Part shown: piece by piece, positions 1 through 10,269 of the stretch
Layout: every line of letters begins with the position of its first letter
How positions within the stretch are numbered: the first letter of the stretch is position 1
DNA from: Eublepharis macularius
Lineage: Eukaryota; Chordata; Lepidosauria; Squamata; Eublepharidae
Length of the DNA stretch: 64,000 nucleotides
Assembly (NCBI RefSeq): GCF_028583425.1
Contig: NC_072801.1
Location: 61,519,766-61,583,765, forward strand
Direction of reading: 5' to 3'
The notes under the pieces: generated by a model
Database searches by the model: none
Told to the model about the DNA's origin: nothing
Seen by the model: only the letters and a program-made list of their open reading frames with translations
Position numbers and translations under genes: made by a program

Positions 1-474
1 AGGGGACGCCTGTCTTCAGAGGGGACAGGAGAGGAGCCTGGCCCTTTGGCGTGTCCCTCTCATGCCCCCTCTGAGCGGGCTCCCCCCGTGGCCACCGCCA
101 GAATGTCTGTGGAGATAGACATGCTCCAGCTGGCCCTCGGCCCCTCAGGGAACGTGAGTCACGTGAGAGAGCCAGATACGGCAGAGGCAGTAGTCAGGGA
201 TTACGTTGCGGAGTCCTGCGAGTTGCTCTCCACCAATCCGCTCAGCTACTGGGCCAAGAAGGAGGCGGTCTGGCCGAACCTCTCCTTTGAGGTGCAGCGG
301 CTGCTCTCATGCCCTCCATTGAGTGTGGAGAGCGAGCACGTCTTTTCATATGCGGGTGACATTGTCAGCCCACATCGCTCTTGCCTTCTCCCATGGACAG
401 TCGAGCAGCTGACCTTCCTGAAGGTCAACTCTCGGCTGTTCGATTTTTCAGGACTGGACTTCCAGAGTGACTGA
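1..474 (+). CDS. hAT-family transposase, C-terminal part, cut by the window edge
   Basis: The frame is open from the left edge to a TGA at 472-474, so the N-terminal part lies outside the window. The last ~75 residues form a hAT C-terminal dimerisation region: a W-A-K/VWPNLSFEVQRLL block, then CPPLSVESEHVFSYAGDI, then an R-x-x-L-x-x-x-x-V-x-x-L-x-F-L-K-V-N tail. In the family this region holds the transposase dimer together and contributes to the RNase-H-like fold. The upstream ~70 residues are proline- and serine-rich and not recognised. I see no frameshift here, so it could be a young transposon or a domesticated ZBED-like gene; the tandem arrays that follow favour a transposon. Which of the two it is cannot be decided without the missing left part. 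Confidence 0.75.
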   Translation, partial: RGRLSSEGTGEEPGPLACPSHAPSERAPPVATARMSVEIDMLQLALGPSGNVSHVREPDTAEAVVRDYVAESCELLSTNPLSYWAKKEAVWPNLSFEVQRLLSCPPLSVESEHVFSYAGDIVSPHRSCLLPWTVEQLTFLKVNSRLFDFSGLDFQSD

Positions 475-479
475 GGTGA

Positions 480-1190
480 GCCCTCCTTGTGGCCTGCATC
501 CTCTGTGAGTCCAATCCTTTGCAATCGCACTCTTCCCCATACAAAACCCATTAGATGTAGTTAAAACCGGCCAGTAGAAGGAGGGTGGGACCCAGTGGCA
601 AAGGGCACCCCGCAATTTGGCTTCCTCCCCCTTTTATAAAAAAGAATTTTAAAAAACGCATAACTATCACTTACTCCAAGGGAAAAAATTTATTCTGAAA
701 AATAAAAATAACATGCCCGAGAGCTGTTGATTGCCACTGGAGGGGGGACATAGGTTAGGTAGGGACTGGTTAGGCTAGGATGACTCTGCTGGGTTTTTTG
801 AGGGGGGGTTGTTTCAAGTTGTTTAAAATGTTTATGTTTAAGGGGTGGGGGTGGGTTTGGAGTTGGGGCTGGTTGGGCTTATGAGGGGGGGGTGCCAGCT
901 AATGATGAAGGCTACGTCACTGTGTTTCACAGATGTTTTCTGTTTCATTCTGAAGCTGGCAGGGGGTGGGGGGGCACTCTGCAGCTGTGGTCCACATATG
1001 CCATTGTGTTGAACTTGTGGCTAGGTACTGTTCTGCACTGTGGTGTTTCCCCCACTGGCTGAACTGTAATCCTAGCTGCAGGAAATGACAATGGTTCAGC
1101 TGGACTAAGTTGCGAGACTGTCCCCCTGGTCACTTTGCGTTGGGAGGGAGGAATGGATATTTGTTTGTCCTCATGCTGTTTAAAAGCCAA
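480..1190. other. No gene seen; G-rich 3' flank of the hAT frame
   Basis: This stretch has G-rich runs, short A/T-rich patches and no convincing reading frame. It probably belongs to the untranslated 3' part of the hAT element. Confidence 0.4.
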
Positions 1191-1191
1191 G

Positions 1192-1212
1192 AAATAAAGT
1201 TTCTTTCAAGCA

Positions 1213-1245
<33 letters not shown>

Positions 1246-1725
1246 CAGATTCTCTGGTGTGTAGTGAGTTGTGTTCCTTTGGGGTGGGGGTAGGGCAGCT
1301 GCAATGCCCTTGGTGTTGTGTTCATGCTGTGTAACTTGAATCACAACAGGAAATAAAGATTATTTGCATGCAACTGTGTTTTTCAGATTCTCTGGTGTGT
1401 AGTGAGTTGTGTTCCTTTGGGGTGTGGGGGGTGGCGGCTGCGATGCCCTTGGTGTTGTGTTCATGCTGTGTAACTTGAATCACAACAGGAAATAACTATT
1501 TTTTGCATGCAACTGTGTTTTTCAGATTCTCTGGTGTGTAGTGAGTTGTGTTCCTTTGGGGTGGGGTGTGGCGGCTGCGATGCCCTTGGTGTTGTGTTCT
1601 TGCTGTGCAACTTGAATTACAACAGGAAATAAAGATTTTTTGCATGTAACTGTGTTTTTCAGATTCTCTGGTGTGTAGTGAGTTGTGTTCCCTTGGGGTG
1701 GGGTGTGGGAATGGTGTGCTGTGTC
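1192..1725 (+). repeat. Tandem array, about 138-bp units, each with a polyadenylation-type signal
   Basis: The phrase GATTCTCTGGTGTGTAGTG recurs at 1249, 1386, 1525 and 1662, giving spacings of 137, 139 and 137 bp. Each unit ends in a GGAAATAAAG-like segment: AATAAA at 1193, 1352 and 1628, and a mutated AATAAC at 1491. The array follows a transposase reading frame, so it could offer several alternative 3' ends to its transcript. Confidence 0.85.
1215..1243. repeat. (TG)n microsatellite
   Basis: An uninterrupted TG dinucleotide run of about 28 bp inside the first unit of the 138-bp array. Confidence 0.95.
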
Positions 1726-1828
1726 ACACTTATTGTGCCTTTTTTCTGTATTTGAAGGTTGAAAAATTAAGATTTTAAACTTTATTCTGTGTGTGTTTGT
1801 GGTTTTGTTCTTTGGTATTAGGTTAGTT

Positions 1829-3540
1829 TCCCTCATAGGGAACAATGGGGCTGGCTGGCCAGCCCTCTCTGTAGGTGGTGGGGGAATTTTGGGGAGGGTG
1901 TCTGTGGTTCAGGTGTGCTTTCACAGGGACAAGCTTGCACTTAGGAGTGTGCCCTCCATTATAGAACCCCTGGGATGTGCATAATTGCCCTGGGAAAGAG
2001 AGTTTAAAAGTCTCCATCATAGGGAACAATGGGAGATGGCTGGCCAGCCTGCTCTTGGGGTAGGAGAAAAGGGTGGGAATGTTGGGGAGGGTGTCTTTGG
2101 GGCTGTGTGGGGCTGTTGGGGGTTTTGGGTTAGCCCCCTCCCAAATGGCCCCCCAATGTCGGAGCAGATTGAGCCTTGGTGGGGAGTGGGAGGACAGGTA
2201 GGAGGAGGTCCCCTCAGGGTTGGGGGCATTTTGCATGCAAAATGCCACCCCTAGCCTGACAAGCCTCTTCTTTTTCCACCCTCATAGGATATAATGGAGA
2301 AAAGGAGGAGGGCTGAGGGTAGATTCTTTGGGTGGCCATAAAATGCCCCCCCCCAAGTGGGAGCAGGTTGAGCCTTGGTGGGGGGTGGGAGGACAGGTGG
2401 GAGGAGGTCCTCTCAGGGTTGGGGGCATTTTGCATGCAAAATGCCACCCCTAGCCACACGAGCCTCTTCAATTCCCCCACCATAGGATCTAATGGAGAAA
2501 AGGAGGGGGGCTAAGGGCAGCTTCTTTGGGAGGCTATAAAATGGCCCCCCAAAGTGGGAGCAGGTTGAGCCTTGGTGGGGGGTGGGAGGACAGGTAGGAG
2601 GAGCTCCCCTGAGGGTTGGGGAAATTTTGCATGGAAAATGCCACCCCTAGCCTGACAAGCCTCTTCTTTTTCCACCCTCATAGGATATAATGGAAAAAAG
2701 GAGGGGGCTGAGGGTAGATTCTTTGGGAGACCATAAAATGCCCCCTCAAAGTGGGAGCAGGTTGAGCCTTGGTGGGGGGTGGGAGGACAGGTGGGAGGAG
2801 GTCTCCGGAGCATTGGGGGCATTTTGCATGCAAAATGCCACCCCTATCCTGGCAAGCCTCTCCCCCCCCCCTTAGGATATAATGGAGAAAAGGAGGGGGG
2901 CTGAGGGCAGCTTCTTTGGGAGGCCATAAAATGGCCCCCCAAAGTGGGAGCAGTTTGAGCCTTGGTGATGGGTGGGGGAACAAGTAGGAGTAGGTCCCTT
3001 GAGGGTTGGGGGCATTTTGCATGCAAAATGCCACCCCTAGCCTGACAGGCCTCTTCTTTTTCCCCCCTCATAGGATATAATGGAGAAGGCGAGTATAGGG
3101 GCACCTTCTTGAGGGGCCATAAAATGGCCTCCCAAAGTGGGAGCAGGTTGAGCCTTGGTGGGGGGGTGGGAGGACAGGTGGGAGGAGGTCCTCTCAGGGT
3201 TGGGGGCATTTTGCATGCAAAATGCCACCCCTAGCCACACAAGTGTCTTCATTTTTCCCCATAGGAAATAATGGAGAAGGCGAGGATAGGGGTACCTTCT
3301 TTGAGGGGCCATAAAATGGCCCCCCAAAGTGGGAGCAGGTTGAGACTTGGTGCTGGGTGGGAGGAAAGGTATGAGAAGGGCCCCTGAAAGTTGGGTGCAT
3401 TTTGCTTGCAAAATGCCGCCCCTAGCAACCTAGAAAGGTCCCCTGTTTTTCCCATAGGGAATAATGGCGAATGGAGGAGGATGGGGGTACCGTCTTTGGG
3501 GGGGCCATAAAATGGCCCCCCAAAGTCCAAACTTTCCAAA
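1829..3540. repeat. Tandem array, about 195-bp units with a perfect 20-bp palindrome
   Basis: About nine units are seen. The palindrome GCATTTTGCATGCAAAATGC or a one- to few-base variant starts at 2226, 2425, about 2621, 2820, 3012, 3206 and 3397, so spacing is 191-199 bp. Each unit also carries a CCTCATAGG-AATGG block, a CCATAAAATGGCCCCCC block and a G-rich GGTGGGAGGACAGG segment. The first two units (from 1829 and 2015) lack the palindrome and are more diverged. Several frames stay open through the units on both strands, with no coding signature. Confidence 0.9.
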
Positions 3541-3855
3541 ACCTGGGGGGTTGTTAGAGAAGAGGTAGGAGAAGGTCTCCACCAAGTTTGGTTTGCCTCG
3601 GAAAGAAATTGCCCCCCCCAAGGCACTCGAAAGCCGGAAGTGAAATTGACACCCGAATCTTTCCGAGGCAAACCCGAAGCTATAGGAAGCTGTATCTCCG
3701 AAGCAAGACTGGTAATCCAAGCAAGAGGGGAACCGAAAAGTTTAGAGAACTTTCCCAAGGGCCACTTGTTTGTCACCCATTTGCTCTCACAGAAAAACCC
3801 GGGAATTCTTTTCTGGAAGAAGGGTAGAAAAGAAGGGAGGGGCCGGAGTGCACCA
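3541..3855. other. Unique flank between the 195-bp array and a promoter-like segment
   Basis: GC-richer sequence with CCGAAGC and CCGAGGC motifs and short open frames on both strands. No recognisable protein. It looks like the subterminal part of the element that starts at the left edge. Confidence 0.35.
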
Positions 3856-3960
3856 CGTGACACCACTAACCAATCAGAGTTGGCGTCGTGGAGCTTCCCC
3901 CCCCCCCTTTAACCAGCCTCCTCAGGGCAGCGGTAGCCATTTTGTGTAGTGAATGTTAGC
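3856..3960 (+). promoter_or_regulatory. Promoter-like segment with E-box and CCAAT box
   Basis: A CACGTG E-box lies at about 3854-3859 and ACCAATCAG, a classic CCAAT box, at about 3869-3877. A C-run and GCGGTAGCCATTTTG follow. The arrangement resembles a TATA-less promoter, but no supported reading frame starts downstream, so the direction and target are unknown. It may serve the transposon or be inert. Confidence 0.35.
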
Positions 3961-4480
3961 AGGGAGGATCTTGAACTTGCCTTTCCTGTTTGATTTTTCT
4001 TGGCACCTTCTCTGGCTAGGGTGGCCAGGTCTCTGAAACTGAGGGAGAATTTGAGAAGAAGGAGGCAGAGATTAGTGTGGGGCAGGGGAGAGTAGCACCT
4101 GCTTGGTTGTGGGGCAGAAAGGGATGAGAGTGGAGTCGCTTTTCCTCTGTGGAGACCTGCAGAAGGAAGTGAGAACAAACTCTTGAAATCTTTGAGTCTG
4201 GTTGGAAATCCTGCAGCCTAGTGTTTGAAGGAGCTCTGGCTCGTCAAACCACTGAACTCCTAATCCTGCTGCAGCTTAGTGGTTTTATAGGTAGAAGCTT
4301 GCCCATAAAATGCAGATTTGCATTTGTGAATGGCGTCCATGGGCGGAGGGGGGGGGAGGTCTGCTTGTTGGGGGAATGGAACGTGGTCAAGCTGCTGAAC
4401 TGATCTTTTTCATGTTTCTCACATTTTTATGCATGCAATGAGCATGGCCTTGTATAATTTTTTATTTTAAGTTTATAACA
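3961..4480. other. No gene seen
   Basis: Unique-looking sequence with short frames only; no repeat family recognised. Confidence 0.3.
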
Positions 4481-4485
4481 TAAGG

Positions 4486-4640
4486 AGCGACAACTCTCTT
4501 GTTGAAAGGAGCAAGAGTCCAGTAGCTCATATAACACTTTAACAAAATTTGTGGAAGGGTATGAGCGTTCATGAGCCACAGCTCACTTTTTCAGATAGTA
4601 ATACAGACAAACACGGCTACTCATCTTGATCTCTCTTTTG
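4486..4640 (-). repeat. Amniote interspersed repeat tail, Penelope-like end
   Basis: The + strand reads AAGAGTCCAGTAGC, then a block whose complement is CTGAAAAAGTGAGCTGTGG, then ACAGACAAACACGGCTAC. I know this arrangement as an abundant dispersed reptile repeat. Its core resembles the terminal hairpin of the PLE ends elsewhere in the window. Confidence 0.6.
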
Positions 4641-5098
4641 TTGAAAGTATTGCAGAAGTTGGCTTAGATTTGGGATGGCAGGTTGTCTGGGGGGGGTCTC
4701 TATCATTTTACTAGATTTTTTTATAAATTTATTTTGAGAATTTCCCTTTCCAATTGAGGCAAACTCTCCACAGAGGCATTAAAATAATTGGTTTAGTAAT
4801 GGTTCACATAAAATCTTAGGTTAAGAAGAGCAGAAAGTGTTTGGAGCTTGGAGGGGCAGAATGGGAAGGAGTTTTAGAAGGAAAAGTGTAGGTAGGTAGC
4901 AAATTACACACCCGGATAATGTCTCCATGCCAAATTCCCTGTTCCCAAACCAGCTTTTTTCCTTCAATTTTTTAAAAATGAGGCTTTGTAACTTGAAGCT
5001 AGACCCTCATGCTTCTATAAATCTCTGCCTTTTCTTCAAGATGATAGAGGAGGCACTGCAAGCCTGAATTTTAGAAAGATCCCATCTTGTCTGCTTTT
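4641..5098. other. No gene seen
   Basis: Intergenic-looking AT-rich sequence; nothing recognised. Confidence 0.3.
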
Positions 5099-5133
5099 GC
5101 GCGTGCGCGTGCGCGTGCGCGCGCGTGTGTGTT
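5099..5133. repeat. (GCGCGT)n / (GT)n simple repeat
   Basis: Alternating purine-pyrimidine GCGTGC run that grades into GTGTGT. Such tracts can adopt Z-DNA. Confidence 0.9.
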
Positions 5134-5216
5134 ATATGCTATCGAGTAGTTTCTGATTCATGGCGACCTCATGAATTAATGATCTCCAAAACATCCTATC
5201 ACTTATAGCATTGTTT
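5130..5216 (-). repeat. BovB-type 3' tail fragment
   Basis: GTTATATGCTATCGAGTAG, then TCATGGCGACCTCATGAATT, then CTCCAAAACATCCTATC match the reverse of the BovB end that is also visible at 32305-32385. Only about 85 bp remain; a SINE sharing the BovB tail is an equal possibility. Confidence 0.6.
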
Positions 5217-5224
5217 AGATCTCT

Positions 5225-6610
5225 AAATCATACAAAAGAAACAAAACAAACTATTTAAATAATATAGGCACTTTTATTTGTCTTTATTCTACCTTTTTTG
5301 CCTATTTTTGCATCTAATAATTTTATTAGAAATATGCATTGCCAATCTTTTTTTACTTTCCCCCCTTTGTCTCTTGTAATACTTTTTGCTTTAAATTTAA
5401 ATTTGTAATTTTCAGCTATAGAATCAAAATACCCTCAATTTTTTTTTGAAATTCTGAGATTGTCCTATTGCGTATATAGGATGTTACTTTTGCTATTGTC
5501 ACATGTTTGGATAATTTATTCTTCCATATCTTCAGATTCAGACATCATTCTGCCTTACATTTTGTTGCAAATACTACTCTTGCTGCTGTCGCCATGCTCT
5601 TAAATAATTCACAATGCGTTTTTGTAATACGACTTTAGAAAATACTTAAACATAGTTTGGAGAGTCATCACAATGTCTTTTGCGTTTCATGTATTTTATC
5701 CAATATTTTCTTGCTTTCTTGTATGTCCGCTACATGTGGTAAAATGTGGTTTCCTTATTCTGACATTTCCACCACTTTCTGTTATACTCTTTATTAGTTT
5801 TCGCAATGTTTTGGGTAGTAATATACCATCTGAAAAATATTTTATACCAGTTCTTCCTTAACATTTTACATACTGTAAATTTAATTTCTTTAGCCATAGG
5901 TTTTCCCATTGGCTCATGCCAATATTTTCTCCTAAGTTTACATCCTTTTTATCATGCAATTTTTTTATTTCCTCTATTGTGTATTGTGTTACAATGTTTT
6001 ATATATTTTTCCTAATAAGTGCTTTGAGTCTCCCAATGATTAATTGTTCAAAAATGGGTTTCTCTCTTAACTGGCCTCCTCCATTGGCTATTCTTTAAAT
6101 TTAGACACCATTTGATAATACAGAAACTATGGAATGTTTTTTCTATCTTGGATTTCTTGCCATGATTTTTTTTTTGCTTAGCCATCATATATGTATAATT
6201 TATACAAACAATTTTGGTTTTTATACTAATGTAGTAGGCATCAATTGGAGATACCCACAACTCGGTTGGCAGACTTATTGTATTTTTACATTGAAACCAT
6301 ATTCTTAATAATTCCTCAGTATATGTGCCATCTTCTTTTTGAATAGTTTTTGATGTTTTTTTAAATTATTAATTACATAATTGCTTTAGTATCACTTATT
6401 TCCAACTTGATATTTTTTTTCTATTTGGGTTTATAATCCAATCTGATAATCCATACAAGTGATTGCTTGGCAGTATAATTTAATATTTGGTACGGCTAAA
6501 CCTCTTTTTTCTCATCCTGTAGTACCTTAAGTCTTATTTTTGGTTTCTTCCCACTCCATACAAAATTATTTATCATTTTTCATTGTTAGGGAAAATTCTT
6601 TCAAAAGTAC
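5225..6610 (-). pseudogene. L1 ORF2 remnant (end of RT region to C-terminus), decayed
   Basis: Read on the minus strand, about 6550-6420 resembles the L1 segment that follows the RT domain: a FVW-x-GKKP-like block, then LKVLQDEKKRG, then an NIKLYCQAI-like block. The same order occurs in the two better-preserved L1 copies at 25380-25500 and 44610-44730. Further toward 5225, a C-terminal-like region can be followed through many stops and frameshifts. The element is AT-rich and old. The 5' part of the L1 is missing. The identification rests on comparing the copies in this window by eye. Confidence 0.6.
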
Positions 6611-6734
6611 TCTGCTTTAATTTTGTTTTCCATAACAGCCGTTACTCTCCCCATTATTCAAGACACCAAACTGTGATCAATGAAAAAGTATGAGTTTTAT
6701 TACATTTATTTAATAATAAAGCTCAGATGCAAAT

Positions 6735-6880
6735 TTTTTAAAATTTAATTTGATTTATATCCTGCCCTCCCCACAAATGGGCTCAGGGCACATCAGGGCA
6801 GGGCTCAGGGCACATCATAATTAAAACACAAACATGAACAATACACATAGACTACAAAAACTAACACACTTGGTATAAAA
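6735..6880 (-). repeat. LINE/SINE 3'-tail-like fragment
   Basis: GATTTATATCCTGCCCTCCC followed by GGGCTCAGGGCACATCA is a tail motif that I associate with squamate CR1/L2-related repeats in reverse orientation. GGGCTCAGGGCACATCA is duplicated in tandem (6780 and 6803). Confidence 0.5.
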
Positions 6881-6897
6881 ATAACAAAACGAAAGCA

Positions 6898-8750
6898 AGC
6901 AGTGCAAGCAGACCCCAGGCAGCAGCCTTGTAGGCTGGAGCAGGCAAGGGGCGGGGCCGGGCAGATGGAAAAGCCCAGCCCTTGATGGAAGAAGCTGCCT
7001 TGGCAGCAGCAGCAGCAACAGTGCAGGCAGACCTCTGGCAGCAGCCTTTGTAGGCAGAAGCAGGCAACGGGCGGGGCTGGACAGGTGGAAAAGCCCAGCC
7101 CTTGATGGAAGAAGCTGCCTTGGCAGCAGCAGCAACAGTGCAGGCAGACCTCTGGCAGCAGCCTTTGTAGGCAGAAGCAGGCAATGGGCGGGGCTGGGCA
7201 GATGGAAAAGCCCAGCCCTTGGTGGAAGAAGCTGCCTTGGCAGCAGCAGCAGCAACAGTGCAGGCAGACCTCTGGCAGCAGCCTTTGTAGGCAGAAGCAG
7301 GCAACGGGCGGGGCGGGGCAGATGGAAAAGCCCAGCCCTTGATGGAAGAAGCTGCAGCAACAGTGCAGGCAGACCTCTGGCAGCAGCCTTTGTAGGCAGA
7401 AGCAGGCAACAGGCGGGGCGGGGCAGATGGAAAAGCCCAGCCCTTGATGGAAGAAGCTGCCTTGGCAGCAGCAGCAACAGTGCAGGCAGACCTCTGGCAG
7501 CAGTCTTTGTAGGCTGGAGCAGGCAAGGGGTGGGGCTGGGCAGATGGAAAAGCCCAGCCCTTGATGGAAGAAGCTGCCTTAGCAGCAGCAGCAACAGTGC
7601 AGGCAGACCTCTGGCAGCAGCCTTTGTAGGCAGAAGCAGGCAACGGGCGGGGCTGGACAGGTGGAAAAGCCCAGCCCTTGATGGAAGAAGTTGCCTTGGC
7701 AGCAGCAGCAACAGTGCAGGCAGACCTCTGGCAGCAGCCTTTGTAGGCAGAAGCAGGCAATGGGCGGGGCTGGGCAGATGGAAAAGCCCAGCCCTTGGTG
7801 GAAGAAGCTGCCTTGGCAGCAGCAGCAGCAACAGTGCAGGCAGACCTCTGGCAGCAGCCTTTGTAGGCAGAAGCAGGCAACGGGCGGGGCGGGGCAGATG
7901 GAAAAGCCCAGCCCTTGATGGAAGAAGCTGCAGCAACAGTGCAGGCAGACCTCTGGCAGCAGCCTTTGTAGGCAGAAGCAGGCAACAGGCGGGGCGGGGC
8001 AGATGGAAAAGCCCAGCCCTTGATGGAAGAAGCTGCCTTGGCAGCAGCAGCAACAGTGCAGGCAGACCTCTGGCAGCAGTCTTTGTAGGCTGGAGCAGGC
8101 AAGGGGTGGGGCTGGGCAGATGGAAAAGCCCAGCCCTTGATGGAAGAAGCTGCCTTAGCAGCAGCAGCAACAGTGCAGGCAGACCTCTGGCAGCAGCCTT
8201 TGTAGGCAGAAGCAGGCAACGGGTGGGGCGGGGCAGATGGAAAAGCCCAGCCCTTGATGGAAGAAGCTGCCTTGGCAGCAGCAGCAACAGTGCAGGCAGA
8301 CCTCTGGCAGCAGCCTTTGTAGGCAGAAGCAGGCAACGGGCGGGGCGGGATGGGGCAGGGCAGATGGAAAAGCCCAGCCCTTGATGGAAGAAGCTGCCTT
8401 GGCAGCAGCAGCAATAGTGCAGGCTGACCTCTGGCAGCAATCTTTGTAGGCTGGAGCAGGCAAGGGGTGGGGCTGGGCAGATGGAAGAAGCTGCCTTGGC
8501 AGCGGCAGCAACAGTGCAGGCAAAGCTCCAGCAGCAGCCTTTGTAGGCAGAAGCAGGCAACGTGCGGGGCTGGGCAGATGGAAAAGCCCAGCCCTTGATG
8601 GAAGAAGCTCCCTTGGCGGTGGCAGCAACAGTGCAGGCAAAGCTTCAGCAGCAGCCTTTGTAGGCAGAAGCAGGCAACGTGCGGGGCTGGGCAGATGGAA
8701 AAGCCCAGCCCTTGATGGAAGAAGCTGCCTTAGCAGCGGCAGTGCTCTCA
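6898..8750. repeat. 118-bp GC-rich minisatellite with a 576-bp higher-order period
   Basis: About fifteen units carry CAACAGTGCAGGCAGACCTC, then CTTTGTAGGCAGAAGCAGGC, then GATGGAAAAGCCCAGCCC. A short variant unit (GAAGCTGCAGCAACAGTGC, lacking the GCCTTGGCAGCA segment) occurs at about 7351 and again at 7927. The variant TCTTTGTAGGCTGGAGCAGG occurs at about 7501 and 8078, and a near copy at 8440. The identical spacing of about 576 bp shows that a block of five units was duplicated as a whole. Because the unit lacks stops in several frames, long spurious frames appear on both strands. Confidence 0.95.
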
Positions 8751-8794
8751 TGCTTTCGTTGTGACATATACATAAAGATCAACCATAGCAGAGA

Positions 8795-9345
8795 ATCTTA
8801 ACATGGGGCCACCCACAATCCACCGTACAATCCCAGATCATGTCCATGGCCACAAATGGCACAAAAGAATCAGACACCCATTGCTTCGTGGCACTGCTAT
8901 GGCGCAAAAACCTGTTCCAAAAGCACAGATCCTTATGCGTCCTATGCCTTTTTATACGAACTCACCCAAAACTCAGCATGCAATCCCAAAACATGTCCGT
9001 AGCCACAGACTTAACCTCAAAAATAATCCATCCACCTCTTGATTGCACCATTGTGCCTCAAAACCCACGTTGGAATGCATGTATCCTCATGGATATTGTG
9101 GATTTTTATATGGGGTCACCCAATCACATAACATGTTCAGAGCCACAGACTGAACCCCAGAAGTACTCACCCATTACTTTTTGGCTGTGCCACATTGCAA
9201 AAACGTGGTTGGAAAGGATGGAACCTCATGGAGCCTCTGGATTTTTACATGAGATCCCCCAAAGTCACCATACAATCTAATACCATATCCATACCCACAA
9301 ACTGAACCACAAAAATCTCCCACTCCCTATTTGAGGGCACCACCA
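8795..9345 (+). repeat. Left arm of an inverted pair of degenerate tandem repeats
   Basis: Three to four degenerate units of about 170-180 bp, each with a pattern like ATGGGG-CACCCA, then ACAATC-ATGTCCATAGCCAC, then a GGCAC-CTGCAAAA block and ATCCTCATGGA. The right arm at 9770-10250 has the same units in reverse complement. Confidence 0.7.
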
Positions 9346-9769
9346 CACTGCAAAAGGTGGTTCCCAGCCATGGATTCTCTGAATTTTACACTGGGGTCGA
9401 ATCCACATTCACCCATTACCCGCATGTTTATCGGATATCTTTCGTTTGCCTCCAATCCGCGATTTTTTCCTCTTTGTTCACATTCCTGCTTCCAATCCAT
9501 CTTTCTCACGCGTCCCTCCGGTCACACGGCTGCTCGAAAACCGCTTTTTTGGGCGGGACCTTTTTTTCCTGCCCACTTTTTAAATTTTTTTGAGCGCACT
9601 TTTCCGTTATTTCGATCTTGCCTTATAAAGAAACATCATTCAGTGCCTGAATTTTACTGAAGTTTCACTTCCTTGGAGTGTCATTATTTCAATATTTCAT
9701 AATTTCGATATTACAGTAATATAAAATAAAAAAAATAAAAAACAGTTAAAAAGGAAGTTTTGTGAGTCC
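9346..9769. promoter_or_regulatory. Core between the inverted arrays; promoter-like
   Basis: A GC-richer block with ACGCGTCCC, TTGGGCGGGACC and GAGCGCAC is followed by CTTATAAAG at about 9622 (a TATA-like box) and an A/T-rich stretch. This is what an LTR or element promoter looks like, but no protein frame is attached to it. Confidence 0.35.
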
Positions 9770-10250
9770 GTTCTGAGGATGGACTTGCCCTGTGGCGGCG
9801 CCACGAAGGTGTGGACAGCTTTATCTTTGGGTCCCATTTTTGGCAATGGACATGATCGAGTATTGTATGGTGTATTTTGGGTGGCCCCATGTAAAAATCA
9901 AGAGGATCCATGAGGATCCGTGCTTTTTTAGCTTGTTTTTGTTCCGTGGCAGCACCACGAATTCGTGAATGCATAATTGTTTTGTTGCTCTCTGTAGCCT
10001 GGGACATGATCTAAGATATGACAGCCTTTTTGATTTGTTTCAATGTAAAAATCATATGAATTCATGAGGATCTGTGTCTCAGATTCACGGTTTTTTCACC
10101 GTGGCAGGGCCAAATATTTTTGGATCTGTGTTTTTTATATTTCAATCTGTGGACCTGGCTGTGATATGTGATTTGATGTTTCATTTGTGTTTTTCCTATT
10201 TAAAAAACCATAGGATCCGTGAGGATCCTGGTTTTACTTTCTTCCTGAAG
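9770..10250 (-). repeat. Right arm of the inverted pair of tandem repeats
   Basis: Contains GGTGTATTTTGGGTGGCCCC and ATCCATGAGGATCCGTG, the reverse complements of the unit in the left arm. Two to three units are visible, with decreasing similarity toward 10250. Confidence 0.7.
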
Positions 10251-10269
10251 TTTCTGTATGCTCAGTGAA

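Noticed and set aside
1985-3411. Many 60-140-codon frames on both strands of the 195-bp array
   Set aside because: Same cause: stop-poor tandem units. The same peptides recur in each unit and in different frames.
6821-8560. A 579-codon minus-strand frame and long frames on the other strand
   Set aside because: They arise because the 118-bp minisatellite unit lacks stops in several frames. The peptides are pure repeat (alanine/leucine/arginine-rich) with no domain and no flanking gene signals.
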